The notes below the pieces were generated by a model. It did not search any database, was not told where the DNA came from, and worked only from the letters and a program-made list of their open reading frames with translations. DNA of 40,076 nt from positions 1 through 40,076 of the forward strand of contig PBKC01000069.1 in assembly GCA_002721365.1 (NCBI GenBank), given 5' to 3'. Of this stretch, positions 7,131 to 14,118 are shown in pieces (the stretch's first letter is position 1; each line of letters starts with the position of its first letter). This DNA is from Rhodospirillaceae bacterium. Its GTDB lineage: Bacteria > Pseudomonadota > Alphaproteobacteria > GCA-2721365. The position numbers and the translations under genes are program-made.

Positions 7131-8324
7131 ATGGACATCCTCGACGGCATCCGAGTCTTGAGTTTCAACCATTTCCTGTTGGGGCCGGTCGGAATCCAGG
7201 TTCTGGGCGACTTGGGGGCCGATGTGATCGGTATCGAGCCGGTGGAAGGCGCGTTTCAGCGCAAATGGGGCGGCAATAACCGCAAGGTCGACGGTCAAAG
7301 CGTCCTTTTCCTGACCGGCGGCCGCAACAAGCGCAGTCTCGCCATCGACCTCAAGGCTCCCGAGGGCCGGGAAATCATCGAGAAGCTGATCGCGACAGCC
7401 GACGTCATCGCCGAGAACTACCGCCCAGGCGTCATGGACAAGCTCGGCTTCGGTTACGAGGCAGCGAAGGCGATCAATCCCAAGATCATCTATGCCGCGG
7501 CCTCGGGCTTCGGCGCTGACGGCCCATACAAGAACCGGCCGGGACAGGATCTCGTCATTCAGGCGATGTCGGGCCTCGCCAACATCACCGGCGGTGCCGA
7601 TCAGCCGCCGACGGCGGTCGGCGTCTCGGCGGCCGATCACCACGGGGCGCAGATCTTCGCCATGTCGATCCTCGCCGCCCTGTTCCGGCGCGAGCGGACG
7701 GGGAAGGGCTGTAAGGTTGACATCAACCTGCTGTCCGCCGGGCTCGACCTGCAGATGGAATCGATCGTCTGCTACTTGAACAGCCCGCCGCAGCCGCAAC
7801 GCGCCGCGCCCCATCTCGCCGGATGGATCTATCCGGCACCCTACGGAATCTATGCCTGCACCGACGGGCATATCGCGATCTCGCTGGGGCCGATGAAGAC
7901 CCTGGCCGAGGCCTTGTCGATCCCGCAGGTGGCCGACTTCAACGATGCCGATGCGTTCGAGCGCCGGACCGAGATCGCCGAATGGGTTCAGGAGTCGGTC
8001 GGCAGAATGACGCTCGACGAGTGCGAGGCGCTGCTCGATGCCCACAAAATGTGGTTCTCGCGGGTCAACGACTACGAGGCCGTGATCAACGATCCGCAAG
8101 TGAAGCACAACGGCTCGGTAATGACCGTCGAGGGGGCGACCGGCGCCCCGATCCGGCTTCTGGCCCATCCCGCCCGCTATGACGGCGAGCTGCCTCCGGT
8201 CCGCATTCCGCCCCAGCCCTTGGGGGCACAGACGGCCGAGATCCTGCGGGAGCTCGGCTATGGCGAGGACGACATCGCGCGCATGGTCGACGCCCGCGCC
8301 GTCCACCTCCATCGGGCGGACTGA
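7131..8324 (+). CDS. CaiB/BaiF-type (class III) CoA-transferase
   Basis: A 397-residue class III CoA-transferase that moves CoA between carboxylic acids, typically activating a substrate acid for beta-oxidation-like breakdown. Family stretches include GIRVLSFNHFLLGP (N-terminus), LGADVIGIEPVEG, GRNKRSLAIDLK and AENYRPGVMDKLG. The covalent catalytic aspartate is Asp140 in RPGQDLVIQAMSGL. The start at ATG 7131 is preceded by GAGGGA at 7118-7123 and gives the usual N-terminus MDILDGIRVLSF. It is followed 18 bases later by a MaoC-type hydratase gene, so the two are likely cotranscribed. Operator O2 implies control by the LacI-family protein at 8752-9798. The acid it activates is unknown. Confidence 0.92.
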   Translation: MDILDGIRVLSFNHFLLGPVGIQVLGDLGADVIGIEPVEGAFQRKWGGNNRKVDGQSVLFLTGGRNKRSLAIDLKAPEGREIIEKLIATADVIAENYRPGVMDKLGFGYEAAKAINPKIIYAAASGFGADGPYKNRPGQDLVIQAMSGLANITGGADQPPTAVGVSAADHHGAQIFAMSILAALFRRERTGKGCKVDINLLSAGLDLQMESIVCYLNSPPQPQRAAPHLAGWIYPAPYGIYACTDGHIAISLGPMKTLAEALSIPQVADFNDADAFERRTEIAEWVQESVGRMTLDECEALLDAHKMWFSRVNDYEAVINDPQVKHNGSVMTVEGATGAPIRLLAHPARYDGELPPVRIPPQPLGAQTAEILRELGYGEDDIARMVDARAVHLHRAD

Positions 8325-8342
8325 CCGGGCGCGGGCGCGACC

Positions 8343-8792
8343 ATGTCCATGCCGCCGATCGCGGTCGGCGAGACGCGCCGGTTCTCGAAGACTCTCACGG
8401 AAACCGATGTTTCCGTGTTCGCCGGCCTAACCGGCGATCTCGCCCGCGTCCATGTCGACGAAGCGGCGATGCGGTCCAGCCGTTTTGGTGGGCGTATCGT
8501 CCATGGCGCGCTTCTGATCGGCCTGATCGGGACGACTGTGACCATGCTGGTCGAGACACCGGCGTTCAAGGTCGAGGGCGCGGTGCCGGTGGTCCTCGGC
8601 TATCGCGACATCCGCTTCTTCGCGCCGGTTCGGCTGGACGACACGATCGCCGCTACGCTGACGATAACCAGGCTCGACCCCGCCAAGGCCCGCGCGATGG
8701 CGGAGGTGGTGCTGGTCAATCAGGCGGGCACGACGGTGATGACAGGCAGCGTCACGATCCAGTGGGTCGCGGACGGCTCGTCGTCCCCCTGA
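8343..8792 (+). CDS. MaoC-family hydratase 1
   Basis: A 149-residue single-hot-dog protein of the MaoC/(R)-specific enoyl-CoA hydratase family. The conserved acid/base pair is in TGDLARVHVDEAAM (Asp and His kept), followed by the hot-dog segment RFGGRIVHGALLIGLI. The canonical GDxNPxH motif is altered to GDLARVH. It is clearly a paralogue of the protein at 9941-10381, sharing VGETxRFSKT, FAGxTGDL and HGAL. It probably hydrates an enoyl-CoA made downstream of the CoA-transferase. Its 3' end overlaps the convergent lacI-like gene by 41 bases. Confidence 0.88.
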   Translation: MSMPPIAVGETRRFSKTLTETDVSVFAGLTGDLARVHVDEAAMRSSRFGGRIVHGALLIGLIGTTVTMLVETPAFKVEGAVPVVLGYRDIRFFAPVRLDDTIAATLTITRLDPAKARAMAEVVLVNQAGTTVMTGSVTIQWVADGSSSP

Positions 8793-9798
8793 CGATCAGG
8801 TTGACCGGCAGTTCGATGCGGTCGGCGATCGGCCGGCCGGCGATGGAGGCCAGAAGGTAGTCAGCAGCCCGCGCACCGAGATCGGCGGCGGGAACATGGA
8901 TTGTCGTCAGTGGCGGCTGAAGGTGCTCGGCGAAGTCGAGGTCGTCGAACCCGGTGATCGACAGAGCGGCGGGAATGGCGATTCCTTGCGCGCGCGCTTC
9001 GACCATGGCCCCGAAGGCGAGGACGTCGGAGGTGCAGACGATGGCCGTGGGCGCGGGATCGAGGTTCATCAGGAAGCGGAGCGATTCCCGGCCGCCCATG
9101 ATGCTGTAGCGGCATTCCGCGAGATAGCGTTCGTCGAAGGCCAGTCCCCGCTCGGCCATTGCGTCGCGGACCCCGCCGCGGCGGGCGGCGATCCGGTCGT
9201 TGCTGTCGACGGAGGGGGAGATGATGGCGATGGCGGTATGCCCAAGGTCCAGCAGGTAGCGCACCATCCCCGCCATGGCGCCGCGATTGTCGATACCGAT
9301 GCTGGGCGCATCGCCCCCGCTGTCGAATGACCAGGTCGTCACATAGGGGATGGAGGCCTGCTGTAACCGCTCATAGAGGGCCGGATGATGGGCGGTCCCC
9401 ACCAGGACCAGCCCGTCGACGCCGCGTTCGATCAGCACCTTGGCTTGGGCGACTTCCCGGTCCGGATCGTATTCGCTGCTCGCCAGAAGAAGGTTGTAGC
9501 CGTCGCGTTCCAGCCGCTGTTCGAGGCCGTGGACGCTGGCGGCGAAGATCGAGTTTTCCAGGGTCGGAATCAGGACGCCGATGGTCATCGAACGCTGCGA
9601 AGCCAGCGCCCGCGCCGCACCGTGTGGGACGTAGCCGAGCTCGGCGATTGCGGCCACCACCCGTTCGCGCGCAGCCGGTGCGACCTTCTCGGGCGCGTTC
9701 AGCGTTCGGGAAACCGTCGCCGTCGAGACGCCGGCCGTCGTTGCGACGTCGCTCAGACGTACCCGGGAGTCGGCCTGAGAATGTAAACGCTTTCTCAC
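8752..9798 (-). CDS. LacI/GalR-family transcriptional regulator
   Basis: A 348-residue repressor-type protein. The N-terminal helix-turn-helix is VRLSDVATTAGVSTATVSRT (residues 13-32), followed by the hinge helix AARALASQ (61-68) and a periplasmic-binding-protein-like effector domain. LacI-family proteins bind small palindromic operators and are released or tightened by a ligand. The four TGAAANCGCTTACA-type sites around this gene are its likely targets, and one of them overlaps codons 1-6 of this gene itself, implying autoregulation. The start is GTG 9798; no better start is available upstream of the HTH. The effector may be a sugar acid or a pathway acid; this cannot be read from the sequence. 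Confidence 0.92.
   Translation of the reverse strand: MRKRLHSQADSRVRLSDVATTAGVSTATVSRTLNAPEKVAPAARERVVAAIAELGYVPHGAARALASQRSMTIGVLIPTLENSIFAASVHGLEQRLERDGYNLLLASSEYDPDREVAQAKVLIERGVDGLVLVGTAHHPALYERLQQASIPYVTTWSFDSGGDAPSIGIDNRGAMAGMVRYLLDLGHTAIAIISPSVDSNDRIAARRGGVRDAMAERGLAFDERYLAECRYSIMGGRESLRFLMNLDPAPTAIVCTSDVLAFGAMVEARAQGIAIPAALSITGFDDLDFAEHLQPPLTTIHVPAADLGARAADYLLASIAGRPIADRIELPVNLIVRGTTSRPRPTGS
9782..9795. promoter_or_regulatory. LacI-type operator O3 (start of the lacI-like gene)
   Basis: Reads TGTAAACGCTTTCT on the plus strand; the minus strand AGAAAGCGTTTACA matches the best site at 12 of 14 positions. It lies inside the first codons of the regulator, where bound protein would block transcription or early elongation. 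Confidence 0.65.
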
Positions 9799-9887
9799 GC
9801 CGACGTCCGAGAGGCGGCATCACTGCAAAGTTGAGAACAAGATTTCAAAGGTATTGGTGCTCTCTCTTGCTCTTGACCCTCAGCTGA

Positions 9888-9893
9888 TATGAT
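9888..9893 (+). promoter_or_regulatory. Possible -10 element for the second maoC-like gene
   Basis: TATGAT matches the sigma-70 -10 consensus at 5 of 6 positions and would place the transcription start near 9900, just before operator O4. The best -35 candidate (TTGCTC, 9867-9872) is only 15 bases away, so the promoter is tentative. Confidence 0.35.
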
Positions 9894-9911
9894 AGCCACA
9901 ATCGCACCAAT

Positions 9912-9925
9912 TGAAATCGCTTACA
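9912..9925. promoter_or_regulatory. LacI-type operator O4 (second maoC-like gene)
   Basis: Reads TGAAATCGCTTACA, one mismatch from O2. It lies 16 bases before the ATG at 9941 and just upstream of the AAGGAAGGGAG ribosome binding region, so bound repressor would sit right behind the expected transcription start. Confidence 0.75.
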
Positions 9926-9940
9926 AGGAAGGGAGCCCCC

Positions 9941-10381
9941 ATGAGTGAATTCCACGTCGAGGTCGGTGAGACCGTCCGATTCTCGAAGACCGTCGGCGAG
10001 AGCGACATCTACCTGTTCGCGGGGATCACCGGCGACCTGTCGGGCAACCATGTGGACGAGGAGTACATGAAGCGCTCGTCCTACGGCCGCCGCATCGCCC
10101 ATGGGGCGCTGATGGTTGGTTTCATGTCGACGGCCTCGACGCTGATCATCGCCCGCTGCGTCGAGAAGGGAATCGACGAGACGCCGGTTTCGCTGGGCTA
10201 CGACCGCATCCGCTTCCTCGGCCCGGTCTACATCAACGACACGGTCACCGTGACCTATTCGATCGCCGAGATCGACGTCGAGCGCCGCCGCTCGCGCTCC
10301 AAGATCGAGGTGAAGACCCAGAACGGCGATCTCGTGGCGGTCGGCGAGCACATCCTGAAATGGGTGAAAAACCCTTCGTAG
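9941..10381 (+). CDS. MaoC-family hydratase 2
   Basis: A 146-residue single-hot-dog MaoC-type protein, paralogous to the one at 8343-8792. The active-site stretch is TGDLSGNHVDEEYM, keeping Asp and His but replacing the usual Asn-Pro; it is followed by RRIAHGALMVGF. ATG 9941 has a strong AAGGAAGGGAG site upstream and gives an N-terminus matching the paralogue. It has its own LacI-type operator, so it belongs to the same regulon although separated from caiB/maoC1 by the regulator. The two MaoC proteins could form a heterodimer or act on different intermediates (inference). Confidence 0.9.
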   Translation: MSEFHVEVGETVRFSKTVGESDIYLFAGITGDLSGNHVDEEYMKRSSYGRRIAHGALMVGFMSTASTLIIARCVEKGIDETPVSLGYDRIRFLGPVYINDTVTVTYSIAEIDVERRRSRSKIEVKTQNGDLVAVGEHILKWVKNPS

Positions 10382-10398
10382 CAGGCGCCGGGGTGCGA

Positions 10399-10424
10399 TC
10401 GTCTCGGATCGGTCGGCGAGACGA
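10399..10424. terminator. Candidate bidirectional terminator between convergent genes
   Basis: An 8-bp perfect inverted repeat (10399-10406 with 10417-10424, TCGTCTCG/CGAGACGA) with a 10-base loop sits between the convergent maoC-like and ion-channel genes. There is no T tract on either side, so its role is inferred from position only. Confidence 0.4.
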
Positions 10425-10431
10425 ACGCGCC

Positions 10432-10923
10432 CTATACGTCTTCGTCGGTGCGCCGCGTTTCGGGGGTGGAGCGGAGCTGAGGCTTCCGCGGCGGATGGGC
10501 CTCCCAAAAGCGGCGCATGGCGATGAAGGTAAAGGTGACGGACCACCCGATCAGGACCAGCCCGTTCAGGGCTTCGACGCCGGTCAGGAGACGCATCGGA
10601 CCCAGCGGCCATACGTCACCGAGGCCCAGCGAGGTGTAGCTGACGGTCGAAAAATAGACGTATTCGGGAAATCGGCCATGGAACTCTCCACCGAAATGGC
10701 CGACGTCGAGCCCGCTCATATTCGCCAAAATATAGAAGGCCAGACCGTACAGCCAGACTTCGACGGTGTGGGCGAAGAACACCGCGAACAGGACGACGAC
10801 GATCCGCTGACGCGGCGGGATCGTCAGCCGGGGCAGCCAGTCATAGGTACGGCGCAGCACCTCGTAATGGATGATGACCGTAAGCCCCACCATGATGACC
10901 GAAGCGATGGCCGCCCATAGCAT
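10432..10923 (-). CDS. Small two-TM ion channel-family protein with GLG filter
   Basis: A 163-residue membrane protein with a first hydrophobic helix (residues 1-20), a second (about 42-68), a pore-loop segment STVSYTSLGLGDVWP and a last helix (about 113-142). The arrangement matches the Ion_trans_2/potassium-channel pore module. The selectivity-filter tyrosine of the usual TxGYGD is leucine here (TSLGLGD), so ion selectivity may differ from K+ channels. No regulatory RCK domain is present. The tail is basic and proline-rich. It lies 43 bases downstream of the VOC gene on the same strand and may be cotranscribed with it. Function in the cell unknown. Confidence 0.7.
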   Translation of the reverse strand: MLWAAIASVIMVGLTVIIHYEVLRRTYDWLPRLTIPPRQRIVVVLFAVFFAHTVEVWLYGLAFYILANMSGLDVGHFGGEFHGRFPEYVYFSTVSYTSLGLGDVWPLGPMRLLTGVEALNGLVLIGWSVTFTFIAMRRFWEAHPPRKPQLRSTPETRRTDEDV

Positions 10924-10966
10924 GTCCTGACGATCCGCAGGCGGGTTCGTCGGTCCAGCTGTGGGG

Positions 10967-11422
10967 TCAGTGCGGCAAGGCGCCGATCAGTTCGATCGTG
11001 ACTCCGTCGGGATCCCGGGCATAGACCACCTTTCGGCCTTTGTTGGGGCCGGCATTCACCTCCTGGGGCGGGTTGATCGGCACGACTCCCGCCTTTTCCA
11101 TCGCCGCGGTAGCGGCATCCACATCGTCGACATCGAAAGCGATATGGGCGAAGCCGGTATCGCAGGGGCGGGACTCGACCCGGCCGCGATCGGCGGGACC
11201 CCTGTATTCGATCAGCTCCAGGCTGTGTCCCGGGGCCCGGATATAGGCGACCAGGATGTCCGCACCCGGCACGCCGGTCACCCTTTCGGTGAACCGAGGA
11301 TCGCGCGGTGCCTGCGAGGTCACCTCGAAGCCCAGGACGTCGCGGTAGAAGGCGACCGACCGGTCGAGGTTGGATACCGTGAAGCTGGTGTGATTCGTCG
11401 ACAAGACCTTGAACGCCGCCAT
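10967..11422 (-). CDS. VOC/glyoxalase-family protein
   Basis: A 151-residue vicinal-oxygen-chelate protein with two beta-alpha-beta-beta-beta modules. Candidate metal ligands are His11 (NHTSFTVSNLDRSVAFY), Glu69 or Glu72 (SLELIEY), His93 (GFAHIAFDV) and Glu144 (VTIELIG). All four classes of ligand are kept, so it is probably a functional metalloenzyme: a lactoylglutathione lyase-like, epimerase or dioxygenase-type reaction is possible. ATG 11422 is chosen because it gives the usual family N-terminus; the frame is open 60 bases further upstream. No substrate-specific feature is visible. Confidence 0.85.
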   Translation of the reverse strand: MAAFKVLSTNHTSFTVSNLDRSVAFYRDVLGFEVTSQAPRDPRFTERVTGVPGADILVAYIRAPGHSLELIEYRGPADRGRVESRPCDTGFAHIAFDVDDVDAATAAMEKAGVVPINPPQEVNAGPNKGRKVVYARDPDGVTIELIGALPH

Positions 11423-11506
11423 GACCGCCCCGTTTCCCACTGCCTGTAAGGTTGTTTCACCGAACCATAGCAGGGCAACCATGTGACCGCGAGGTAGGCG
11501 TTGGCC

Positions 11507-13171
11507 CTATTGGCCGAGGCTTGTGGCGACCTTGGTCATGGCCCGCGCTCTGTTCCACGGCGCCGAAATGTCGCCGGCGATTTCGATGGCCCGGAGCAGG
11601 GCGTTGGCGGCCGCTTCGGGGAATCCCCGGTGTTCCAGAACGACACTGAGATCGCCGAACATCCACACCCTTTGCAGGGCACCGGGAATCTCGTCGGTCG
11701 ACGCCTTGGCGAGCGTACCCGCTTCGCCCTGACCGTCGGGGCCTTCGACGGCGTCCAGCAGCCAATAGACCTCGGCCCGAAGCTGGGGGTTCTCGATTTT
11801 TTCGGCCACCCGCATCGCGTCTTCCCGATTGCCGAGGTCCACATAGGCCTGGGCGATCCGGTTAAGCGCATAGGCCTTGGGGAAGTCCTGCTCGATCTCC
11901 GGGATCAGGGCTTCCGCGGCCTTAAGCGCCGAGATGGCGTTGTCCTTGTCGCCCGACTTAGCCTCGGCCTGAGCGATCTCCACCAGGGCTCCCGCGCGAT
12001 ATCGGAGTTCTTCGATCCGTTCGACGGTATCGCGCGCATCGCTGAAATCGCCTTTGCCGGCATCGGCGCGCACGACTTCAAGCAGGGTGGGCGTCCGGCG
12101 GGTCGAATCCTCGACCGTCTCGACCAGCTCCAGCGCGGCCGAACGCTTGCCGATTTCCGCGTTCGCCAGGGCGACCCGTCCCTTCGCGGTTGCCTTCTTC
12201 TCCGCGTCGCCCAGCGCCTCTGCTTCGGACAGGGCTTCCGATATCAGCGAATCCGCTGTTTCCGCATCGCCGATCTTCGCCGCCACGACCGCTGCCCGAG
12301 CGCGGATATCGATCGCCGACGAGGCATCGTCTGCCGCCGCCTCGGCGTCGATCGCTTCGCCGGCGAGGTCGCGGGCTTCGGTGACGGCCCCCATCGACGC
12401 CAGTTCCTCGGCGACCCCGATCAGCGCCTCGCCTCGGTCGCCAGGGTTGCCAAGACTGCGCGCGGTTTCCGACGCCTTTTCGACGAGGCCGAAACGGGCT
12501 TGGCTACGGGCGATCTCGGTAAGGCCGCGGAGGACCAGCCGTGGATCTCCGATCTTGGCGACGGTGGCACGGGCGTCCTCCATCAAACCATTTGCCGTCT
12601 GAGCTTCCAGAATCTCACGCAGCGCCCAATCTCGGAAATAGGCCCGGTTCTCGGCCTTGATGCTCTCGAGCGCTTCCGCGATCAGGCATTGATGGTTGGG
12701 CGTCTGCAGGCAGTCGGAAACGTCCCGGGTCGGATCGGCGACCTCGACACCCGGCTTTTCCAGTAACGCCTGGTTCTCGGGCGTTTCGAGCAACGACTGC
12801 CGTGCGGCTTCGATCTCCGCCTCCTTGGCGGAGTTCAGGCGCCGCAGCATGCTGAGCGCCCGGCCCTTCTTGTTGAGCTGTTCGATGAGGCCGCGCGAGA
12901 TCCTGCCGTCCGGGCTCTGACCGGCCTCGCGCTGGAACCTCCGGATGGCCTCGCGCAGACCGTCCGAGGCCACGCCGTCCGAGGGGCCGTCGAAATAGCC
13001 GAGCTCGATCAGCAACTCTTGGGCCTCGCGGGTCAGCGTGGTGCTCGGCTGCCCCGGCTGCTCGGCCCGAAACTCCTGTTGCGCCACGTGGTGCAGCAAG
13101 GGAGACGGGAGAAGAGCAGGGGGAGTGGCTGTAACGATGGCCAGGCTGACCAACGTATTGACGAGCACCAT
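11507..13171 (-). CDS. Peptidoglycan-binding domain plus alpha-solenoid repeat protein
   Basis: A 554-residue protein. The first 20-25 residues are hydrophobic and may be a signal sequence, though the n-region lacks positive charge. Residues about 46-100 form a PG_binding_1 domain (LTREAQELLIELGYFDGPSDG, then LREAIRRFQREAG). From about residue 160 to the end the chain is built of degenerate 33-36-residue helical repeats of the type A..I..A.A..G....A....I, resembling TPR/Sel1-like solenoids, with recurrent cores such as LTEIARSQARFGLVEKA and LVEIAQAEAKSGDKDNA. A role as an envelope scaffold or interaction platform is plausible. I do not recognise a named gene. It is monocistronic as far as spacing shows. 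Confidence 0.75.
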   Translation of the reverse strand: MVLVNTLVSLAIVTATPPALLPSPLLHHVAQQEFRAEQPGQPSTTLTREAQELLIELGYFDGPSDGVASDGLREAIRRFQREAGQSPDGRISRGLIEQLNKKGRALSMLRRLNSAKEAEIEAARQSLLETPENQALLEKPGVEVADPTRDVSDCLQTPNHQCLIAEALESIKAENRAYFRDWALREILEAQTANGLMEDARATVAKIGDPRLVLRGLTEIARSQARFGLVEKASETARSLGNPGDRGEALIGVAEELASMGAVTEARDLAGEAIDAEAAADDASSAIDIRARAAVVAAKIGDAETADSLISEALSEAEALGDAEKKATAKGRVALANAEIGKRSAALELVETVEDSTRRTPTLLEVVRADAGKGDFSDARDTVERIEELRYRAGALVEIAQAEAKSGDKDNAISALKAAEALIPEIEQDFPKAYALNRIAQAYVDLGNREDAMRVAEKIENPQLRAEVYWLLDAVEGPDGQGEAGTLAKASTDEIPGALQRVWMFGDLSVVLEHRGFPEAAANALLRAIEIAGDISAPWNRARAMTKVATSLGQ

Positions 13172-13291
13172 GCTTGCGAACCTCGGTTGGGGTACGACGA
13201 TACGTTCTTAAAACGTCCGGCGTGCAACAACGTTGGCTGCCGGAAGACAATATTTCCGGCCTCGTCGGCGACCCGCAATCCTGCGAAAGGG

Positions 13292-14068
13292 TTAGCCGGC
13301 GCGACTCGCTATTCCACCGTCGATCGTCAGGATCGTGCCGCTGATATAGGACGCCCTGGGGGAAGCCAGGAATACCACGGCGTTGGCGACCTCTTCGGAG
13401 GTCGCGGCGCGGCCGAAGGGAAGGTTGGTCAGGAACTCGCGCCAACGCTCTGCATCGCCGAAACTGTCGGTCGCTCGCTTGCGGAGAAGAAACTCCATCC
13501 GGTCGGTGGCGACGAGGCCGGGATTGACGGCCACGACTCGGATGTTGTCGGCCGGTGCGTGTCCACCGAGCGCGCGGGTGAAATGCATCAGCCCGGCGTT
13601 GCCGGTGCTGCCGGCGATGTACTTGGCGTCGGGTCGTTCGCCGGCGAGGCCGATGACGTTGACGATCGTCCCGTGACCGTCCGCCTTCATCTGCGCGTAG
13701 ACCGCCCGGCTCAGATTGATATAGCCGAAGACCTTGAGATCCCAGGCCGCCCGCCAGGTGGGCTCGTCGATCGCCTGGAGATCGCCGCCGGGGATCGCAC
13801 CGGCGTTGTTCACCAGGATGTCGAGATTGCCGCAATCGGCGGCGAGGGCCCGCACCGCGTCGCCGTTGCTGAGATCGACAGCATGGACGGTGACGGACAC
13901 GTTGTGGCGTCCGCCGATTTCAGCCTTCACCGCGTCCAGGTCGGCTTGTGTACGGGCCGCGAGATGCAGGTGGCAGCCTTCCTCCGCCAGCGCCAGCGCC
14001 ACGGCGCGTCCGATGCCTTTCGAGCCGCCCGTCACCAGGGCGGTCTTATCCCTCAGACCAAGATCCAT
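13292..14068 (-). CDS. SDR-family protein with atypical active site
   Basis: A 258-residue SDR with intact nucleotide-binding TGGSKGIGR (residues 13-21) and NNAG (87-90). The usual catalytic positions are changed: by spacing, Asn to Lys112, Ser to Gly140, Tyr to Gly153 and Lys to Asn157, with a Tyr at 150 in KYIAGSTGNAGL. A divergent SDR subfamily with a similar GSTGNAGLMHFTRAL stretch exists in alphaproteobacteria as far as I recall, so this is probably not decay. Catalysis may use other residues. Strong GGGAGGAAGG site before ATG 14068. It is the last gene of a probable operon with the hydratase and haloalkane dehalogenase upstream. Confidence 0.85.
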   Translation of the reverse strand: MDLGLRDKTALVTGGSKGIGRAVALALAEEGCHLHLAARTQADLDAVKAEIGGRHNVSVTVHAVDLSNGDAVRALAADCGNLDILVNNAGAIPGGDLQAIDEPTWRAAWDLKVFGYINLSRAVYAQMKADGHGTIVNVIGLAGERPDAKYIAGSTGNAGLMHFTRALGGHAPADNIRVVAVNPGLVATDRMEFLLRKRATDSFGDAERWREFLTNLPFGRAATSEEVANAVVFLASPRASYISGTILTIDGGIASRAG

Positions 14069-14118
14069 CGCCTTCCTCCCGAAGTTTTTGTCGTCATTCG
14101 TCGGTTATTGGGGTCGTA

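Noticed and set aside
13292..14068. SDR gene as a decaying pseudogene
   Set aside because: The frame is intact, the ribosome binding site strong and the cofactor motifs conserved; the altered catalytic stretch looks like a subfamily trait.
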